Source: Trichostrongylus colubriformis
Lineage: Eukaryota; Nematoda; Chromadorea; Rhabditida; Trichostrongylidae
Direction: 5' to 3'
Assembly: GCA_963978905.1 (NCBI GenBank)
Contig: OZ022261.1
Location: 38,148,130-38,212,129 of the forward strand
Length of the DNA: 64,000 bases
Every line of letters starts with the position of its first letter. The first letter of the stretch is position 1. The translations under genes were made by a program, and so were the position numbers. The notes under the pieces were generated by a model that worked only from the letters and a program-made list of their open reading frames with translations, searched no databases and was not told where the DNA came from. Of this stretch, positions 44,201 through 59,200 are shown piece by piece.

Positions 44201-47200
44201 ACCACCGTACTCTCCCCCTTGCGCTAATACCTGGATTATCTCCTGGTCCGCTGGCCTACACAAAGAGCGGTTCTCATTCACGAAGGTAGACATATTGAAG
44301 AACCTCATCGATTCCTTTGCGTGTATGTCAGAAAATTTTTGCGGAAACGGCAACAGAGCTTGGGGGACAACGTGACTCGGGAGGGGGAGGGGGGGGGGGG
44401 GGGGCTGGGAGGGGGAAAGCGGCTTGCCGTCACGTCCTGGGAGATTGACTCTTTCCCTGAAAACGCTTAGGCAAATCTGGAACACCCCAGACGGCTAGGG
44501 ACATGCCCCATGCCAGAACGATGCTGCCGGCACTGCTAATTGCGTCTTCCTCTTCTAGAACGACATTGACCCGAGATTGGCGAGTGGTTGGGAGGCGTCG
44601 TGAATACTAGTGCGGTTTATGAAGAGTTCAATTTCTCGATGAGATATAGTAATCCCTCGAAAAATAATAAACCTACGACGCTGAGCTTTACATCCGCAAA
44701 CTCGTATAGTTTGCTGCTTAGACAAGCCAGTAAAATACTTTTAGAAATTAGCCAGCCAGATAGATGTTTTGGCGATTGCTAGTTAAAAGAATCGTGCACG
44801 CAGATTCGTTCTTCTGTTACCCACACATTTATGTTACCAATCGGATTGGCCGGTGCAGTCGGCCAGTCGTCTTGGGAGCGGCTTAGCCGTTCCCGAATCC
44901 TTACTTCGTAGGCTTTGGAGGGTAGCGAAGCTCCGGTGGATAGATGGTACCCGAAGTTGCAAATAATTGTAGTTAAAGGCAGCTTTAGGGGAAATTCGGA
45001 CGAAAAGTAAAAGAAGTAGTGAATATGAAAGCCGAGATGCCTAGTAACAGGACTGTGAGGAAAAACTGGTGGAAATGGCCCAAAACCCGAGAAATAGGAC
45101 CCCTTTCCACCGCTGATTAAGCGCGAACGACCTTTCCGTCAAGAGGCGGGTAGTCCGTATAGGTTTTCCATTGGCATTACCAAGACGTAAACATGAAAAG
45201 ATGTTCGAAAATGCGACAGCATCCATTTCTATGTGGTGAACTTCAAGCTAAAAGTGAGTGAGCGCGCTGCGATACTTTCAATCCTGCCGATCTCTTTGAC
45301 CAACCACTTATCACGTCGTCTGGAGGCGGGCTGTACTAAACCAAGGCGGCTTGTCCTGACGAGGCCGCCTCGGCCACAGCTCAGGGGGCGCCTTCCGCAG
45401 GGGATTTCGCCATGCATAGTCCTTTCGAACCCGTGTTTTTTCACTAAATGACTCCTTCTAGAATTTCTTATGACCCACATTACCCCTAACACTGTCTTTA
45501 AGCCTCCCACCATCATCGGCTATGACTGGCACTTCGAGATATGTATATAACCCTTGCCCATTCAAAAACGGTCCTCTTAAAGGTAGTATAGGCATTGTTG
45601 GGCCGAAAGATTTCTTTTGCCCTGTTGGCAAAAGAAATTCGAAGTGTTTAGCAATACAAAAGTGAAGGAGCAGTGAAAAACACGAGAAGATCCGCTTTCC
45701 TTCGGACCAGCCACGATAGAAGAAAGGCGTGCCACAAACATGTAGCACTGCTGAAAAGGAATCTTTCGAATATCAGAGGCGCTCACTTCACCGTGAATCT
45801 TGTCACATACAATCTACTTGGGCCTGTAGCTTTCATCTCGCGCTCTACTTCGAAAACTTTTACTGCCCACAGTTCCTCTATCAACATCAGATTAAAAATT
45901 TTGATACCCACAATACCCCTACTACCGTCATTGACTGTTCCTATAACTTCAAGATCACCTTAACCTATATATCCATCGTCACCTCCCAAAATTCTTATTT
46001 GTGCCCAATAAGACAACAAGGAGCGATACAAATAGCTGTGATACCCGACGACGTCTCTGCACCCATGATCACTTGCCACAACTCCATCCCTTTCTATGAC
46101 GTTTCTTAGGAATAAGAATAAATAGGAAAAGGATAGGAAAAGTTTTCTTGTATTTACTACTGACTCTAGGCTGTACCAGAGCCTAACCATGCATTTTAAG
46201 CACCGTCCATTAAAAACACTCTCGTCCTTACTATGGGCGAGTCTCTTTTGTTCCCTTCAGAATCTCATTGCTAACCACGAAACCATTCCTTACGACGTTT
46301 CGGAACTGAACTGGAAGTTTTCGGTCTGAGCGCCGATTATTTCATAGTTCCAGTAGGTGCTGTGTTTTCTACATTTCGATGACCCAGGCCCTACACTCTG
46401 AGCTGCACTCATACTGAGCAACGCATTTTTGTAGTAAAAACTGCCCATTCACGACACGCTCCACTCATTGCGGAAGTGGCTTGTCCAGAAACTCGTTTAC
46501 GACCGTGACCACCTAACTGTTCCTCACATCTGGGCCATTGCGAACTAAACTGAAAGTACCATCATTCCAAACTTGAACTAAGCATCTAAGCTGAGCCTGT
46601 ATCGAATCACGATCCTTAGTTGCAATCTTTGCGCATTCGAAACACGTTACGTCCGGGATGGGCGTACTACACGCTCTCCAAGAATTTCATCGCTGACCCT
46701 AACCAAAATTTTCCTCACGCCTAGATTTCGTAGCTTAATCAAAATTTTCACTTGAATAGGGGAAATTTTAGCGCACGCCGCGCCGTGGGTGAGACGCAAC
46801 ATCGTTTGAGTGCGCTACTTATTCACCCATGCATGCACTAGCAATCCCACACTTGACCCGACCTGCCATTTGTCTTTCAGTAGCCCCTAGATTTAGATTT
46901 ATTGCATGTGTAGATACACATGAAACAACAATGCTAAGATAAATCGAACACAACACATTTAACAAATGGGCATTGGAACACGAGGTAACCCAATAAAAAG
47001 AAGACAACAAAGTTGAAACGAGTTTGGAATAACTTGGAGAAAAAAAACAGAATAAGAGAGGTAGACACCCTGAATGCCGAATTTTGCGAGACTCTTTATT
47101 GGAGGTAGCGATGTAAGATGCTTTTGAATTGGGCTACGGTTTGAGGTAGAGGAAATTTTTTCGTTAACTTGGAGAACTCGGCTACAGCTCTGACAGTGAA

Positions 47201-50200
47201 GAACTTGGCCCTCAAATTGGTTTTTGCTCTTGACACCGAAAACTTGCACTTTTCCCCCCTCGTATTGGAATTCGTGACCTAATTTCGTGACAGACAGACT
47301 GTCAGACGGAAAGACAGATCAAGCCGCATGTGAGCCCACATCCAAACTTCCTGCCGCGTCTGGGATATTTGGGCCTTGGTTGAATGGGCTCTCTGCTTCT
47401 TCACCCATGCACCACCTATTCCACAAGACCCGACCTATGCTTCAGATAGTTATATGTATATACAGACACACACACAGGCAAACAAATACACCAAACTTCT
47501 GTTTTATATAAATGTAATAAATATTTGCTTACTAAGGGCCGCATGTAAAGTTTCACGTGCATATGAATGAGAACCCAATTGAGATAGAGCTCCCCAACGT
47601 GACGGAATACGGAGAGGAGCGTCCGAATAGGTTTGGACGCTACAGAACTGAGGAGTAACAAGGCGATACTCACGTGGTCAGGGACGCAGATTAAGCAGCA
47701 AGTCAACATTGACCGCGAAAATCTGAACTTCGCTCTGGCCATGACGAAATGTCGTGGCTTGAAATGTGGCGGGAATTTAAATGCGTTCCTCCTCTTTCAA
47801 TTTTTCGATTCTGTTTTGGAACAAAGGAAAAAACTCGGTTCGTTTCAAGTTTCTGTTCATGTACTGTATCGAGCAGAGAGATCTTAGGAGGACTTAGAAC
47901 AATGAGATCTCCGCGGACAACTCCTTCATACATAAAGCATAACGAACCATATTTAAATCACATTAAGACGGGAGCCTTTGCAAGGTTAACTCGCCCTTAG
48001 TTTTCATCCCATTTTGACTTCAATTTCTGCGCCTGCTGAATTATTCGCCTCCATAGCTTAGTTCATGAACGTTTATAGACTCATATGATACCACTGCTGA
48101 ATTAAATTCAATGAAATTCAGGTACCAACAAAAAGTGCATTGGACGATCTTTTCGTGGAAGCACCAAACAACTCTGGACCAGTCGTAGCCTCAATCACGC
48201 CGACTCAGACTATGTTTGAATTTTCGCTTTTTCTATAAATAAATTTCCAAGCCGGTGTGGCGCCAGAGCTTTAGGTCTTTCCGATAAGTGCGCATATTCT
48301 CACATCGAATATCTGAGAAAATGCAGGAAGGCACTCAACTATCCTTTGCATCCTTTCATGGCTTTTGTTGGTCCATCCAATTGTCTGTCCCCTGTTGCAG
48401 CTCGATTGGCGGTTGCCCTCCTAACCGTCAGCGCAATAGCATCGTGGTTCCGGGCCTCCAGACTCCGCGCCACCCGGCTGCTGTGCCTGCGGGATACTAT
48501 AACTTTCGAAAATGTTACAATCATTCCCAATCACTAGTATCTGAGTGGTCACCATAGCACCATCAAACCAAAAGGCTTTTTTTTCGGAAAAATCCTGTGA
48601 TCAGAATTTATCCATGCTGTTCTTCCTCTGTAGACATTAAACTCGGTTAATGAAGTTGAGCAGTCTATAGCTGACCTCTTCTAGTTAACTACCTTCTCGC
48701 ACATGAGGTGCGAGGAAGTAATTAAGCTTTCGCACATGGGGTGAGAAGGAGGTCAGTCATACCAATGTATACACACCCGTATCATCCCACATGCAGAGCT
48801 TGGAGGTGCGAAGTGACCTACAATAATTCTGCAACTACTTACCGTACACTTTCCGAAAAGAGACCACCCCTGCACTTGATGCCGTATCTCTATTCATTTA
48901 AAATGTCTCTCGAAAACCTATTTCAAAAAAATGAATTCATTCTGTGTATTCTAAGTGATACACCCTTTCTCATATTCAATATGCACAGCTGCCTGTGGTG
49001 TTGCACTTTGCCTAGGGCTGTTCCGAAATCATGACATTACAAAAGGCTCTTCTTTCTGAGCAGCTCTGAAAAAAGAAAGCTCACCGCCACTGGGACTCGG
49101 ATGTATGCCACAATAACAGCAGCTCTATATATCTTCTGTAGCCTCATCAGAGAATCACCCTTTTTCTACCAAAAATACAGAAACCAATAAAGTTACCCTT
49201 ATTGACCATAGCAATCCCCCAAAACGTGTACAACCGTGCCAAAGAATTATATTGGATGCACGTCTCAAAAAATGGAGATTTACGGCTCTAATCTACACCC
49301 AACACAAATAACAGAGGATGAAAAGGATGAAGTTTTTGACGTTAATCAATCTTTTGTTAGGATGGGTCGCGCATTTTAGTTACATCCAAAATCATGGTGG
49401 TAAATGAATGCGATGTCGCCTATACAACGACTTGCGGGGGCTCACCTATGTACACGTCAGTGGTTTTATTCTCCCAGACGAGTCCGTCAATGAGAAAAAC
49501 GACAATTTTCCCATTTGCCTCGAATATCAATATTTTTAGGATAAGTGTTGGCATCCTGCAGAACAAATGTTGTCTGAGTATCTCCCAGTTCCTTCGAAAC
49601 GCACGATCATTCGAAGGTTTCAACATTTGAAAGTGATAATTCAGCGCACGACCTGTTCGCCAGCAAACTAGAAGCAGTGCACTAGGAGCTCTCCTCGGTC
49701 TCAATCAGAAAGGAAAAGAAACCGCACCACAAGCTATAACATCGACTCTAGCGTCAACATCTGCTTCCGCTCCAGCTCATTCTACAGTACGAGCTCCAGA
49801 GGATATTTTGCGAGAAAAAAGGTTCCAGTTAGATATTTCGATCCATCATACCAACGACACCATTCTATAATTGTGTGTGTGTGTTTTTTTTTTGCCTGAC
49901 GTTTGATCAATTCATCGCTCTCAGAAGCTTTACTCTGGAAGTTGAGCAAGCCCTCGGTGCTGATGAAGTCCAAATCTTTGAGAACAACGAATCTATCGAA
50001 ATGCCAGGCATTATAAATACACCATAGCAAAACTGTACGGGAAGGTATCACAATCGTATACGTGAGAAGAAATATCCAGGTTTCAAAGAATACGAACATG
50101 GAGAATGACAACAGTGTCAATTTAAGATTGGAAAACGAAATAGAACGGCTCTATCGAGAAATCGACGAGCTGAAAAGAAGGAAAAGAGAAGACGAAATGG

Positions 50201-53200
50201 AAATAGAACATCTATGGAAGGAGAAACTATCAAAAAAAGACCATGACTGCACAGACGAGTTGAAAAGTTTAGAAGATCAATACCAGTGAGTTGTTGAAAA
50301 TTAAAGCTACCCCAGCCTTGTGCTTTCGCAATCATTTGATCAGTATTTCGATGTCGATGCTTATAGGAAACATTTGTTAAAACTGAAGAGTGAACATGAG
50401 CATGAGCTGGAAAACTTGAAGATCACTTACGCACGGCAACTGGATGTCATACAGCAGACTACTGGAGAGTGGAAGTATGTCTACCACGTTGTCAGATACA
50501 CTGATAAAGCATGTTCCATTTGTTTTGCCAAACTGAACGCACTGCCTTCGACGAGTGATGAATCGGTCCCTCTCGAAGTCAGGGTTCGCGATCATTGCGG
50601 TTTACGCCTTCATCCCTTTCGACAAGCAAAACTGATTTAGGGATGTGACAACGGTGGTTAACAAGGTCGACACCTTATCTTCTACATTGAACCACTTGGC
50701 TGACAACGTCAATATGGTGACAGAACGGTCGCTGCTTGAAAAAGAAACAACACTGCGAACACGAGAGGAGCAACTAAATAACCGTGAACAGAGGTCCAGT
50801 TTTGAGTTTAGACTGAGAAGCATATGTTACCAGAATACTTTGCGCAATTCATCTGAAAATACTAGGAGCTCAGTACAAGATTATGCTTTTCATTACTTAC
50901 TCCTCCACTCTTCATACACGTTTAACGAAAACTGCCTTGTATGCAGCTGCTGTATCGAGATCATGTGGGCTCACCTAGATGAATGGAGAACACCGCTTCG
51001 GGAGGTATAGAGTATTTAGTAAGCGAACGTGCTTAGCGGGAAGTGCTTGAAACCCGCCTCTTTTCAGCCACTGAAGTCACAAAAGCTTATCGTCAAAGTA
51101 TCAAAAACGCTATGACTGATAGTAGAAAGACACGGCGAGACATAGTAATAGAATCATTGCTGAGCAGGTTCGTGGTTGACAAGGGCTTCGCCCATAGAAG
51201 AGCTCCCCATCAGCTTTCCTCGAATCGTGCAGGCAGTCATCACCTGGTCACGCTAAAAATCATTTAGATAAGTTGTAGGGAACATCCTCCCGCTGCTACT
51301 ACGGCGGACCCATTACAATGGAGTGGGTTTTGTGCAAAATACTAGTTAGCACCTTCACCTCGCACCTACTCCGCGTCTCTCTCGCACCTTCTAGCACCTT
51401 GACATGCTGGGTGACCTCACCTGATTGACTGCTCTACCTGTTGACCTCGATAATGACTGCTTCTTCGAAGCAAATGGAGCAAAATTCAGTATTCAGGTAA
51501 CACTACCCCAGAATAATTTCACTGAAACTTCAACTGCCGGGGTCATTCGGGGCAATGACCACGAAAACAACCTTCGTTTTCAACGTTGGCGCGATATGCA
51601 GCAAATCGGCTTGGCAAGTTTTCCCCACCATTACTGGAGCCTCCATGTGGGGGATAGTCCAGTATCCTGATCCCTAACATCGACACTGGCTTCAAGCAGC
51701 GACGTTAGTAAGCGCCAGTACGGTCAAACTTAAACAAGATAGTCGTTACTCTAAGGCCACATGACGCCTGTACGCGAAATGACTGCCATATCCGTGTTAA
51801 CGCTAAATTACTCTTATGTGGAAGCTTTGGTGCTATTGTGTTCGCCAACCGACGCGACTGTTGCTTGAAGGAATTGTCCACGGAAAAAGAATTTCTTTGT
51901 TACCATATAATTATGTTGTATTTGCCTAATAAGGGCAGCATGCAAAGTTTCAAGCGAAAAGGTGAGAATTCGGCTGAGATACAGCTCCCCAAATTCTCGG
52001 CCGCGTAGTTGGGGCCTCAAAGCTGCTTACGTAACTTTTTGTTCGTACAATGCGGTTCTGACCGCGGCGGACGAGGAGGTGGGCACTTGCTTGGAGGCCC
52101 CGCCCACCCGGCCGAGGCTTCGTGGTGCTGTAACTTGACCAGGTTAACATTTTTCGCGTGAAACTATGCAGCGGCCCACATTAGGCAAACACAACATAAA
52201 TGTGAGAGTAAGAGGAAAACTCATTTTTTCATGGACGATTCCAACCATTGGGTGGAGAAGGACACTCAGGCACTAAGATTTGGGCAAAAATACAAAATTT
52301 GGTCATACTCGGGCTCGAAACGAATGTCATATAGGTAATCAAGATATCGGATTGCTTCGATAGGGAAGTTTTTCATATATTTCATGAGAAAATTCTCTAA
52401 ATTTTTTACACGTTTGGTGTTAATTGCGACAACTTGGCACTGACGTCGAGAACAGAAGTCATATTCGTGATAAGGAAATCGGATGACCACTACATGCGAA
52501 ATTCCAGTAAAATTCATTTTTTGAACATCTCTCGCGTGGCAACAATTGATTATGAGTACTCAAATTTGTTATGATAAAGGATTAGGACATGGAGACAATC
52601 GAAAGAAAAACGCGAAACAATCAAAAATTGAGATCTTTGTGTTGAAGGAATCGAAACAGACCAATACGTATGTTGAAAATTACTGAATGTATTGGGTCAT
52701 TCCATAAGTAGTGTCGTTTTTTTTCAAGCGAAAATTTTTGCCATAAACACAAATTTTCGCAGCATATTATATATCATTCGGAAGAGAATTCTCCGCTCTA
52801 CAAAATGGCCTACTTAGTTTTTGAGTATGTTAGGATGGCGCCGACATTTAGGCCGGCGAAGAGGTAGGTCCAGCAAACAAAAATTGGCCAAACCGGCAAT
52901 CAATTGAAACACAATATTTTACCTGAGGAAATCTAACCAATCATGTGTTCCTTACTTAGCCCCGACCTCTCCTGTAAGTTCCACCAGTCGGTTGCTTAAA
53001 AAGTCACGTCGCTCTTTTTTCACATTTCGTTTTTCCGCCACAACTCGGTGATTTTAGACAATTTCTTCGAACGAAGGCAAGAAAATTTTCTCAACCAATC
53101 AGTTGAAAGAGTGGTGGAATGTTAAGAACAGGTGGTGCCTAGGAACAGGGAAATACCACTGACCGGATTCCTTAACTTTCTCATGGAAAAAATAAATTGT

Positions 53201-56200
53201 GAAAAATGTCACTAGACCCATATCACATGGTATTAAAACTCAATCTGAATCGCAGCCAAAACAAACTAGAAAGATGTTTTCGATAGAGCAAAAAAAGTCC
53301 TTCGAAGTGGTTCATAAAACAACTCTAATCAAAAAGTTTGAAAGAAAAAATTTCATTTTGAATAAATGTGGGTGCTTTCGAAAAAAAGATTTTAGAAAAA
53401 TAACGACACGACTTCTTGATCAATTAAATATTGGAAATTGTAGAAGAGGTCAGGGCTAAGTACGCGACACATGACTGGTTGATTTTCCTAAATTAAAATA
53501 TAGTGTTTCAATTGATTGCCGGTTTGGTCAATTTTTGTCGGCTGGACCTACCTCTTCGCCAGCCTAAATGTCGGCCCCTTTCTAACGAACTCGTAAACTA
53601 AACATGTCATTTTGTAGAGCAGGAAAACTTCTTTCGAATGATATATGACATGCTGCGAAAACTTGTGATTTCATAGGAAAAATTTACGCTGGAAAAAAAA
53701 CGACATTACTTATGGAATGACCCAATACAAATGTAAATTCCGCAGTTTCAGAGACATCCATTTTCTCACTAGTCTCTTATATTCGCATGACTTATTGTCT
53801 GTATTTACTCCGTGTTTTCACGTGATTATCAATCAATCAACTATTTTGAAATTTATTATACTTATTTTATTGGATATGGTTCGTCACCACTACTTCACTC
53901 TGATATGTCCTGTCGAGAAAAGGTCAACAGGCAGAACCTAATTAAGGAAAAAAAGGAAGAAAAAATATGTTTTAAAAATACAGTGATGTAATTGAGTGAA
54001 GATTAATTAAGCCCATGGCCACCCAGCATGTCTGGATGCGGGGAGGTGGAGAGGTGAGAAGCAGGTGCGAGGTACAGGTGCTAACGAATATTCTGTACAG
54101 GAGTAGCACACGCCCCTTACACACATTAGACAGAAATCGGATAACGGCGTAATTGGGGTGGCTGCATGTGTTTACGGGTCATGAGTGATCTGCTTCACGC
54201 CGAAAGTTATTGGTTGTGTGGAGTTCCGTTGGGTTACGTGCAAGCATTCCTACCAGCGTTCAGTGAGATAAGGTCATCAGTGTTGCATGTCTGGCAATTC
54301 ACTTTAGGAACAACGAAGCCAACAATCTCATGAGACTGAAACCTTATACTACGGACTGTTACAGTAACTAGCTGCCACCTTTCCTATAGATCTCATCTGT
54401 TTTCAGCTGGATTTTATAAGTTCAATTGACTTGGACAAAGAAAAGCATCCAAGTTTATAACCCGAATTGTGTAAGTAACATAGAGCTGGCACGAGGCATG
54501 GAAAGCTGAGTGGCTCAGAGGTTAGACTCAAGTCTGCACGGGGTTTAGTCCTTGCCGCAGTGGAAACCATGCCGACGTTACCAGCGTTAGATTCAGGATG
54601 ACAGATCGGCTTATGGTGTTTGCAATGGGTAACCCCACTACAAAAACATGCTCAAAGTCATATAAGGTTTAGTAATAATGCTATAGGGTTCAGTAATAAT
54701 GCTAGCGGCTATGCGATTTCTGTCCCAACGTTTATAAAGGTGCGTGTGCTATCTTGTTCTGCACGTCACCCCAAAGAAAGGCGCGGAACCCCCGCCTGAG
54801 GTCTCTGATCAGAATGCGAGGGTTGAGCGACCTCGACGAAAGAAGCTAGTTTGAAATGGGATAGAGTATCGGACCGCTCACAGGCAAGTATCGAGAGGTT
54901 GCTGACCTCATGAAACACAGAAAAGCATTATTCGTGTAATGCTTTGCCGAACGAGGTTGTTATGTGGATCAATTTATTTATGGCCTGACGTTTCGACCTT
55001 TTCGTCGTCTTCAGAGGCCCGTGATCCACCGAGAGTGGTAGGACGTCGCTACCGACTCTTGTTAGTACTATGTGCGACACAGTCGACAAAGCATTATACG
55101 AATAATGTTAACATCATGCCATGATCATGAGGTTTTAAGAAGAGAGAACCTGGAGAATTCTTTAAAGTAAAGCATCCAAGTCTCTTGCCTTCAGGAGACC
55201 CACTGGAGAGGAGCCAAGCGAGCGAGACTGAAGAAGGTGGCAAAACAACCCCCTAACTCCGCTTTTTCATCGAACCGTAACCTGAAAAGCTAGGACGCAG
55301 CCCCTTCTACGTTTTGTTATGAATGACGCTTGGATGATCTCAACAAGGACGTGAGGTCATCAAAAAATCGTCAAATCATTAAACTTCTTTATTTCATTTT
55401 TTCTACCAGTTCAGTTAACACGCGCTTGGCACTATATGCAATTCATAGTGAACGCCCACATTGTCATTCACAGGTAGAATTAAGTTAGAAGATTTTTCGG
55501 AGTGCCGTTCGCAGATGCACTGATAGTGTCTGTGCAGGTGAGCACCAACAAGATCAAGCGGTGCATGATGTCGCTATGTACTTCCAGTATTCCTAAGCAC
55601 CGATGCAGGTACTATAAGGTTTCCGAGCTCTATAAATGACCTGTCCAAGCCAGTGCACCATCGTTGCGTCACGTTCGGAGGTAAAAAATAGCAGGGAGAT
55701 TTTCACTCGAAACAACAATTTAAGAGAAAAAGCAGTGCGTGCAACACACAAAACTGAATACGGTCGATTTCCTTACCGAAAAATATTGTAACAGTAAAGT
55801 CCTCGTTTTGTGACTGCGCCATGTGAGTAGCAAAGATTGTAATGTCAATTTAATGATCGCTTTATCTAGGCTACTCGAGGATAGAACTCAGTTCGATGAC
55901 GAGCGCAAAAAGGTCTACGAGCTAAACGCGAAGCTTAAGGAACTCTGTAGAACTCAAGAAATAATGGTTGGACAGGTATGTCAGTTGTGGTGCTTCCACA
56001 TTCTTTTGACCATTTGTGTCAAATCACCAGAGCGCAACTGTACCATCTGTATTAGCTGTAGTCCATTGATCAAAGTCCATGAGCGACCGCATTGATGACT
56101 GAATTTATTTTTTCACCCTAATCTAGTCGGATCCGTCGCAGTATCTGCAAGCATCACTCACTACCTAGGTCCAATCGTCATCGCTTACGCATGAGGCACC

Positions 56201-59200
56201 CCGCCCTTCGTCCGATACTCAGTTTTGACGGGTATGGTGCCTGGGACTTTCTTGGATGGAAGTCAAAATGCGAGTATTCTATTCGGTCGGCAACTAAGTC
56301 ATTGCGGATTTCACTCATAGATGGCTTTGGTTGAATATTTAGCTTTACTGGCGTAGGCCAAATGTTAAACACATATTGTTATCTAATAGTAGGCAATCTG
56401 TTATCAATCAGTCAAGAAAGCTCCTTGATCGGTTGCATTATTTTCGTTTGGCGTGTGCTGAAAAATGGAGAATCAAAACAATCATTTTCGTCATGTATTG
56501 CTTTATTATTTTCTTAAAGGGAAAAACGCATCACAAGCTCTCAAAAAGTTATGTGCTGTTTACGGTGCCAAAGCTTTGAAAGATCGGCATTGCCAAAATT
56601 GGTTTGCCTGATTTCGTTCTGGTGATTTCTCTCTCAAAGATGAGAAACGCTCTGGTCGTTCAGTTGGAGTTGACAGTGACCCAATCAAGGCAATACTTGA
56701 TTCGGATCGTCACAGTATAACATGCGAGATCGCAGAGAAGCTACAAGTATCACATACATGTATTGAAAAGCATTTAAAACAACTTAGGTACGTGTCAAAA
56801 CTGGATATATGGGTGAAACGCATTTAATGCAACGCATTGGCATCTGCGATTTGCTAAAGAGACGTGATGAAAATGATCCACTTCTAAAACGAATGATCAC
56901 TGGCGATGAAAAATGGGTCGTTTACAATAATGTCCAACGAAAAAGATCGTGCAGCCGCCCGGGTGAACCAGCTCAAAGAAGAGCAAAAGCTGATATTCAT
57001 CAAAGGAAGGTTTTGTTGTCAGTTTGGTGGGATTACAAAGGAATTGTCTACCTTGAACTCCTACCATCCAACCGAACGATCAATTCTGATGTTTACATTG
57101 CACGATTAACAAAATTAAGCAATGCAATCCAAGAAAAGCGACTCGAATTATTTAACCGAAAAAGTATTGTATTCCATCATGACAATGCAAGACCACACAC
57201 GTCTTTGGCCACTCGGCAAAAATTATTGGAGCTTGGTTGGGATGTTTTGCCACATCCACCATATAGTCCTGACCTTGCACCATCGGATTACTTTTTGTTT
57301 CGATCATTGCAAAATTCTTTAAGTGGTAAAATTTTCAGTAGTGATGATGAGGTCAAATCGTACCTGACTCAGTTTTTTACTGATTAAACCAGAAGTTTTA
57401 TGAACGCAGAATTATGATGCTACCTGAAAGATGGCAAAAGGTCATTGATAAAAATGGGCAATACATTACAGAGTAAGGTTATTTAGTTCTATGAAAAAAA
57501 GGTCTTTGATTTTCTAACAAAAATCCGCAATTAATTAGTTGCCAACCTAATACTAATGGTCCACAGAGGTAATCGAACAAGGAGGCTTCACATAGCACGA
57601 AAAGTTTCGGACGTGTTAATGACCACCGTATATGCAACAACTGACAACTCCCACCAATCAATCCGCTATGAGCCACATTAGGCACTGCGATGTAATACAA
57701 GCCGCTTGACCTATGCTTTGAAAATCACAGACGAAACAAAGGAAAGGAAGTTCGAGAAGAACATCAGTGAGAAGCGATATACAATTAAACTGAGCGACCG
57801 TCTACCTGAAAGAACGGTTTTGACTGATTAATGTATTAATTAGGACGGTCAGAAAGTTCCCGCCCTTTTTCACATCGACTACTTCGCTCTTACTTTTCAG
57901 CACTAGATTTCACGACTTTTCAGATTATTTGGGTATGACTTAGAAAAGAATCTGCTCTTTCATCCACATATAAAGTCTAAGGACGGTTCCCAAGAGGCAC
58001 GCTATTTCAACCGATCTTCACGTCATACAAAAGAACGATTTCTGGGTGCTGGCATAAAATGCCTCGAACTTCTGGAAAATACGCCACAGGTAACTAGGAA
58101 TAAACCAAATAATTATGAGCGGGATGTTGCCAACCGTGGATAACAGGAAAGCAGCCTTACAAGATTACGACAATAGAGACAATGATCCAAAGTGATGCGC
58201 TTTGGTCACTTCTTTATGGTCTATCGTAAGCACAGACTATCAAAATTTTGCGAGCGAGACCTTCACACAGCGGCGCAGCCTTTCGCGGAAAAGAAAATTT
58301 AAGGTCCCAGAGCTCCCCGCGGTGACGCCAAAACCCGCACAGCCGAAGATGAGCTATTCAAAAAACTACACAAAACAAGGTGCGGAGTTCTGCTTTATTC
58401 CTTGTTAATCTGAGATGTGTCCAATACGGATCACTACTCTTTTGCATTCCAAGACATATCTTATGAGAGAAGGACGTGGGGTCGGAGTGTCCGTTTGTAA
58501 TGGTACACATATGGTCCGAATTTTCAGACGCTAATCTCAAATCTGCTCTCCAAATTTGCAAAAGTCACAGGACCTTTTACAACGAACGTCGGCTCCAACA
58601 AGGAATCTGGAATGCCAGCAGCGTTCTGGAAACTGGTAAGAGTCACGTTGCTCCATAATCTTGAGACAATTGTCCGGATCCTTGTGGGAACGCTACTTTC
58701 GCATTTTGTTGTACTTCTTCTACTGGCTATAGAAGACACTCCTGCTTCGATATTACCGGATTTCGATCTTCTCTTAACAAATGGTGAGTTGAGCACTTTT
58801 TCCAACTATCTTATCCAATCAATCACGTTGAAAGCGTCAGTATTTTCCAATGACCATAAGTGAACTAAATGATTGGGATATTAGATACTCCCTCAGCTAC
58901 AACAAGCTTCATACATCCAATTTTTCTTATCATTCAAGGCATTGATTGAACGTGTGACGGCTCTTGTAATTGCACATAGCATCGACATTTCGGTTCATGC
59001 TCGCGACTGCATCTGCATCATTTCGCCTGCATACTTTCAATTCCGTGTCGCTAGGTTTGAAAGAATCCTTTCATACTCACGGTGTGCACGCAAACCCGTG
59101 GGATATTGAGACGCCTGCACCAATTTGTTTTCCGTCACATTTGGTGGGGTCTATGAAGCGAAAAACTGTGACGAAATCTTTTTTATTCATTGCGCCCATC

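Noticed and set aside
44171..44485. Minus-strand frame with a poly-proline stretch
   Set aside because: The proline run is simply the translation of the G-rich tract near 44380-44424, and no splice sites or family support it.
46959..47249. Minus-strand 96-codon frame with several cysteines
   Set aside because: No splice context or family; a related non-coding stretch at about 47350-47440 suggests a repeat.
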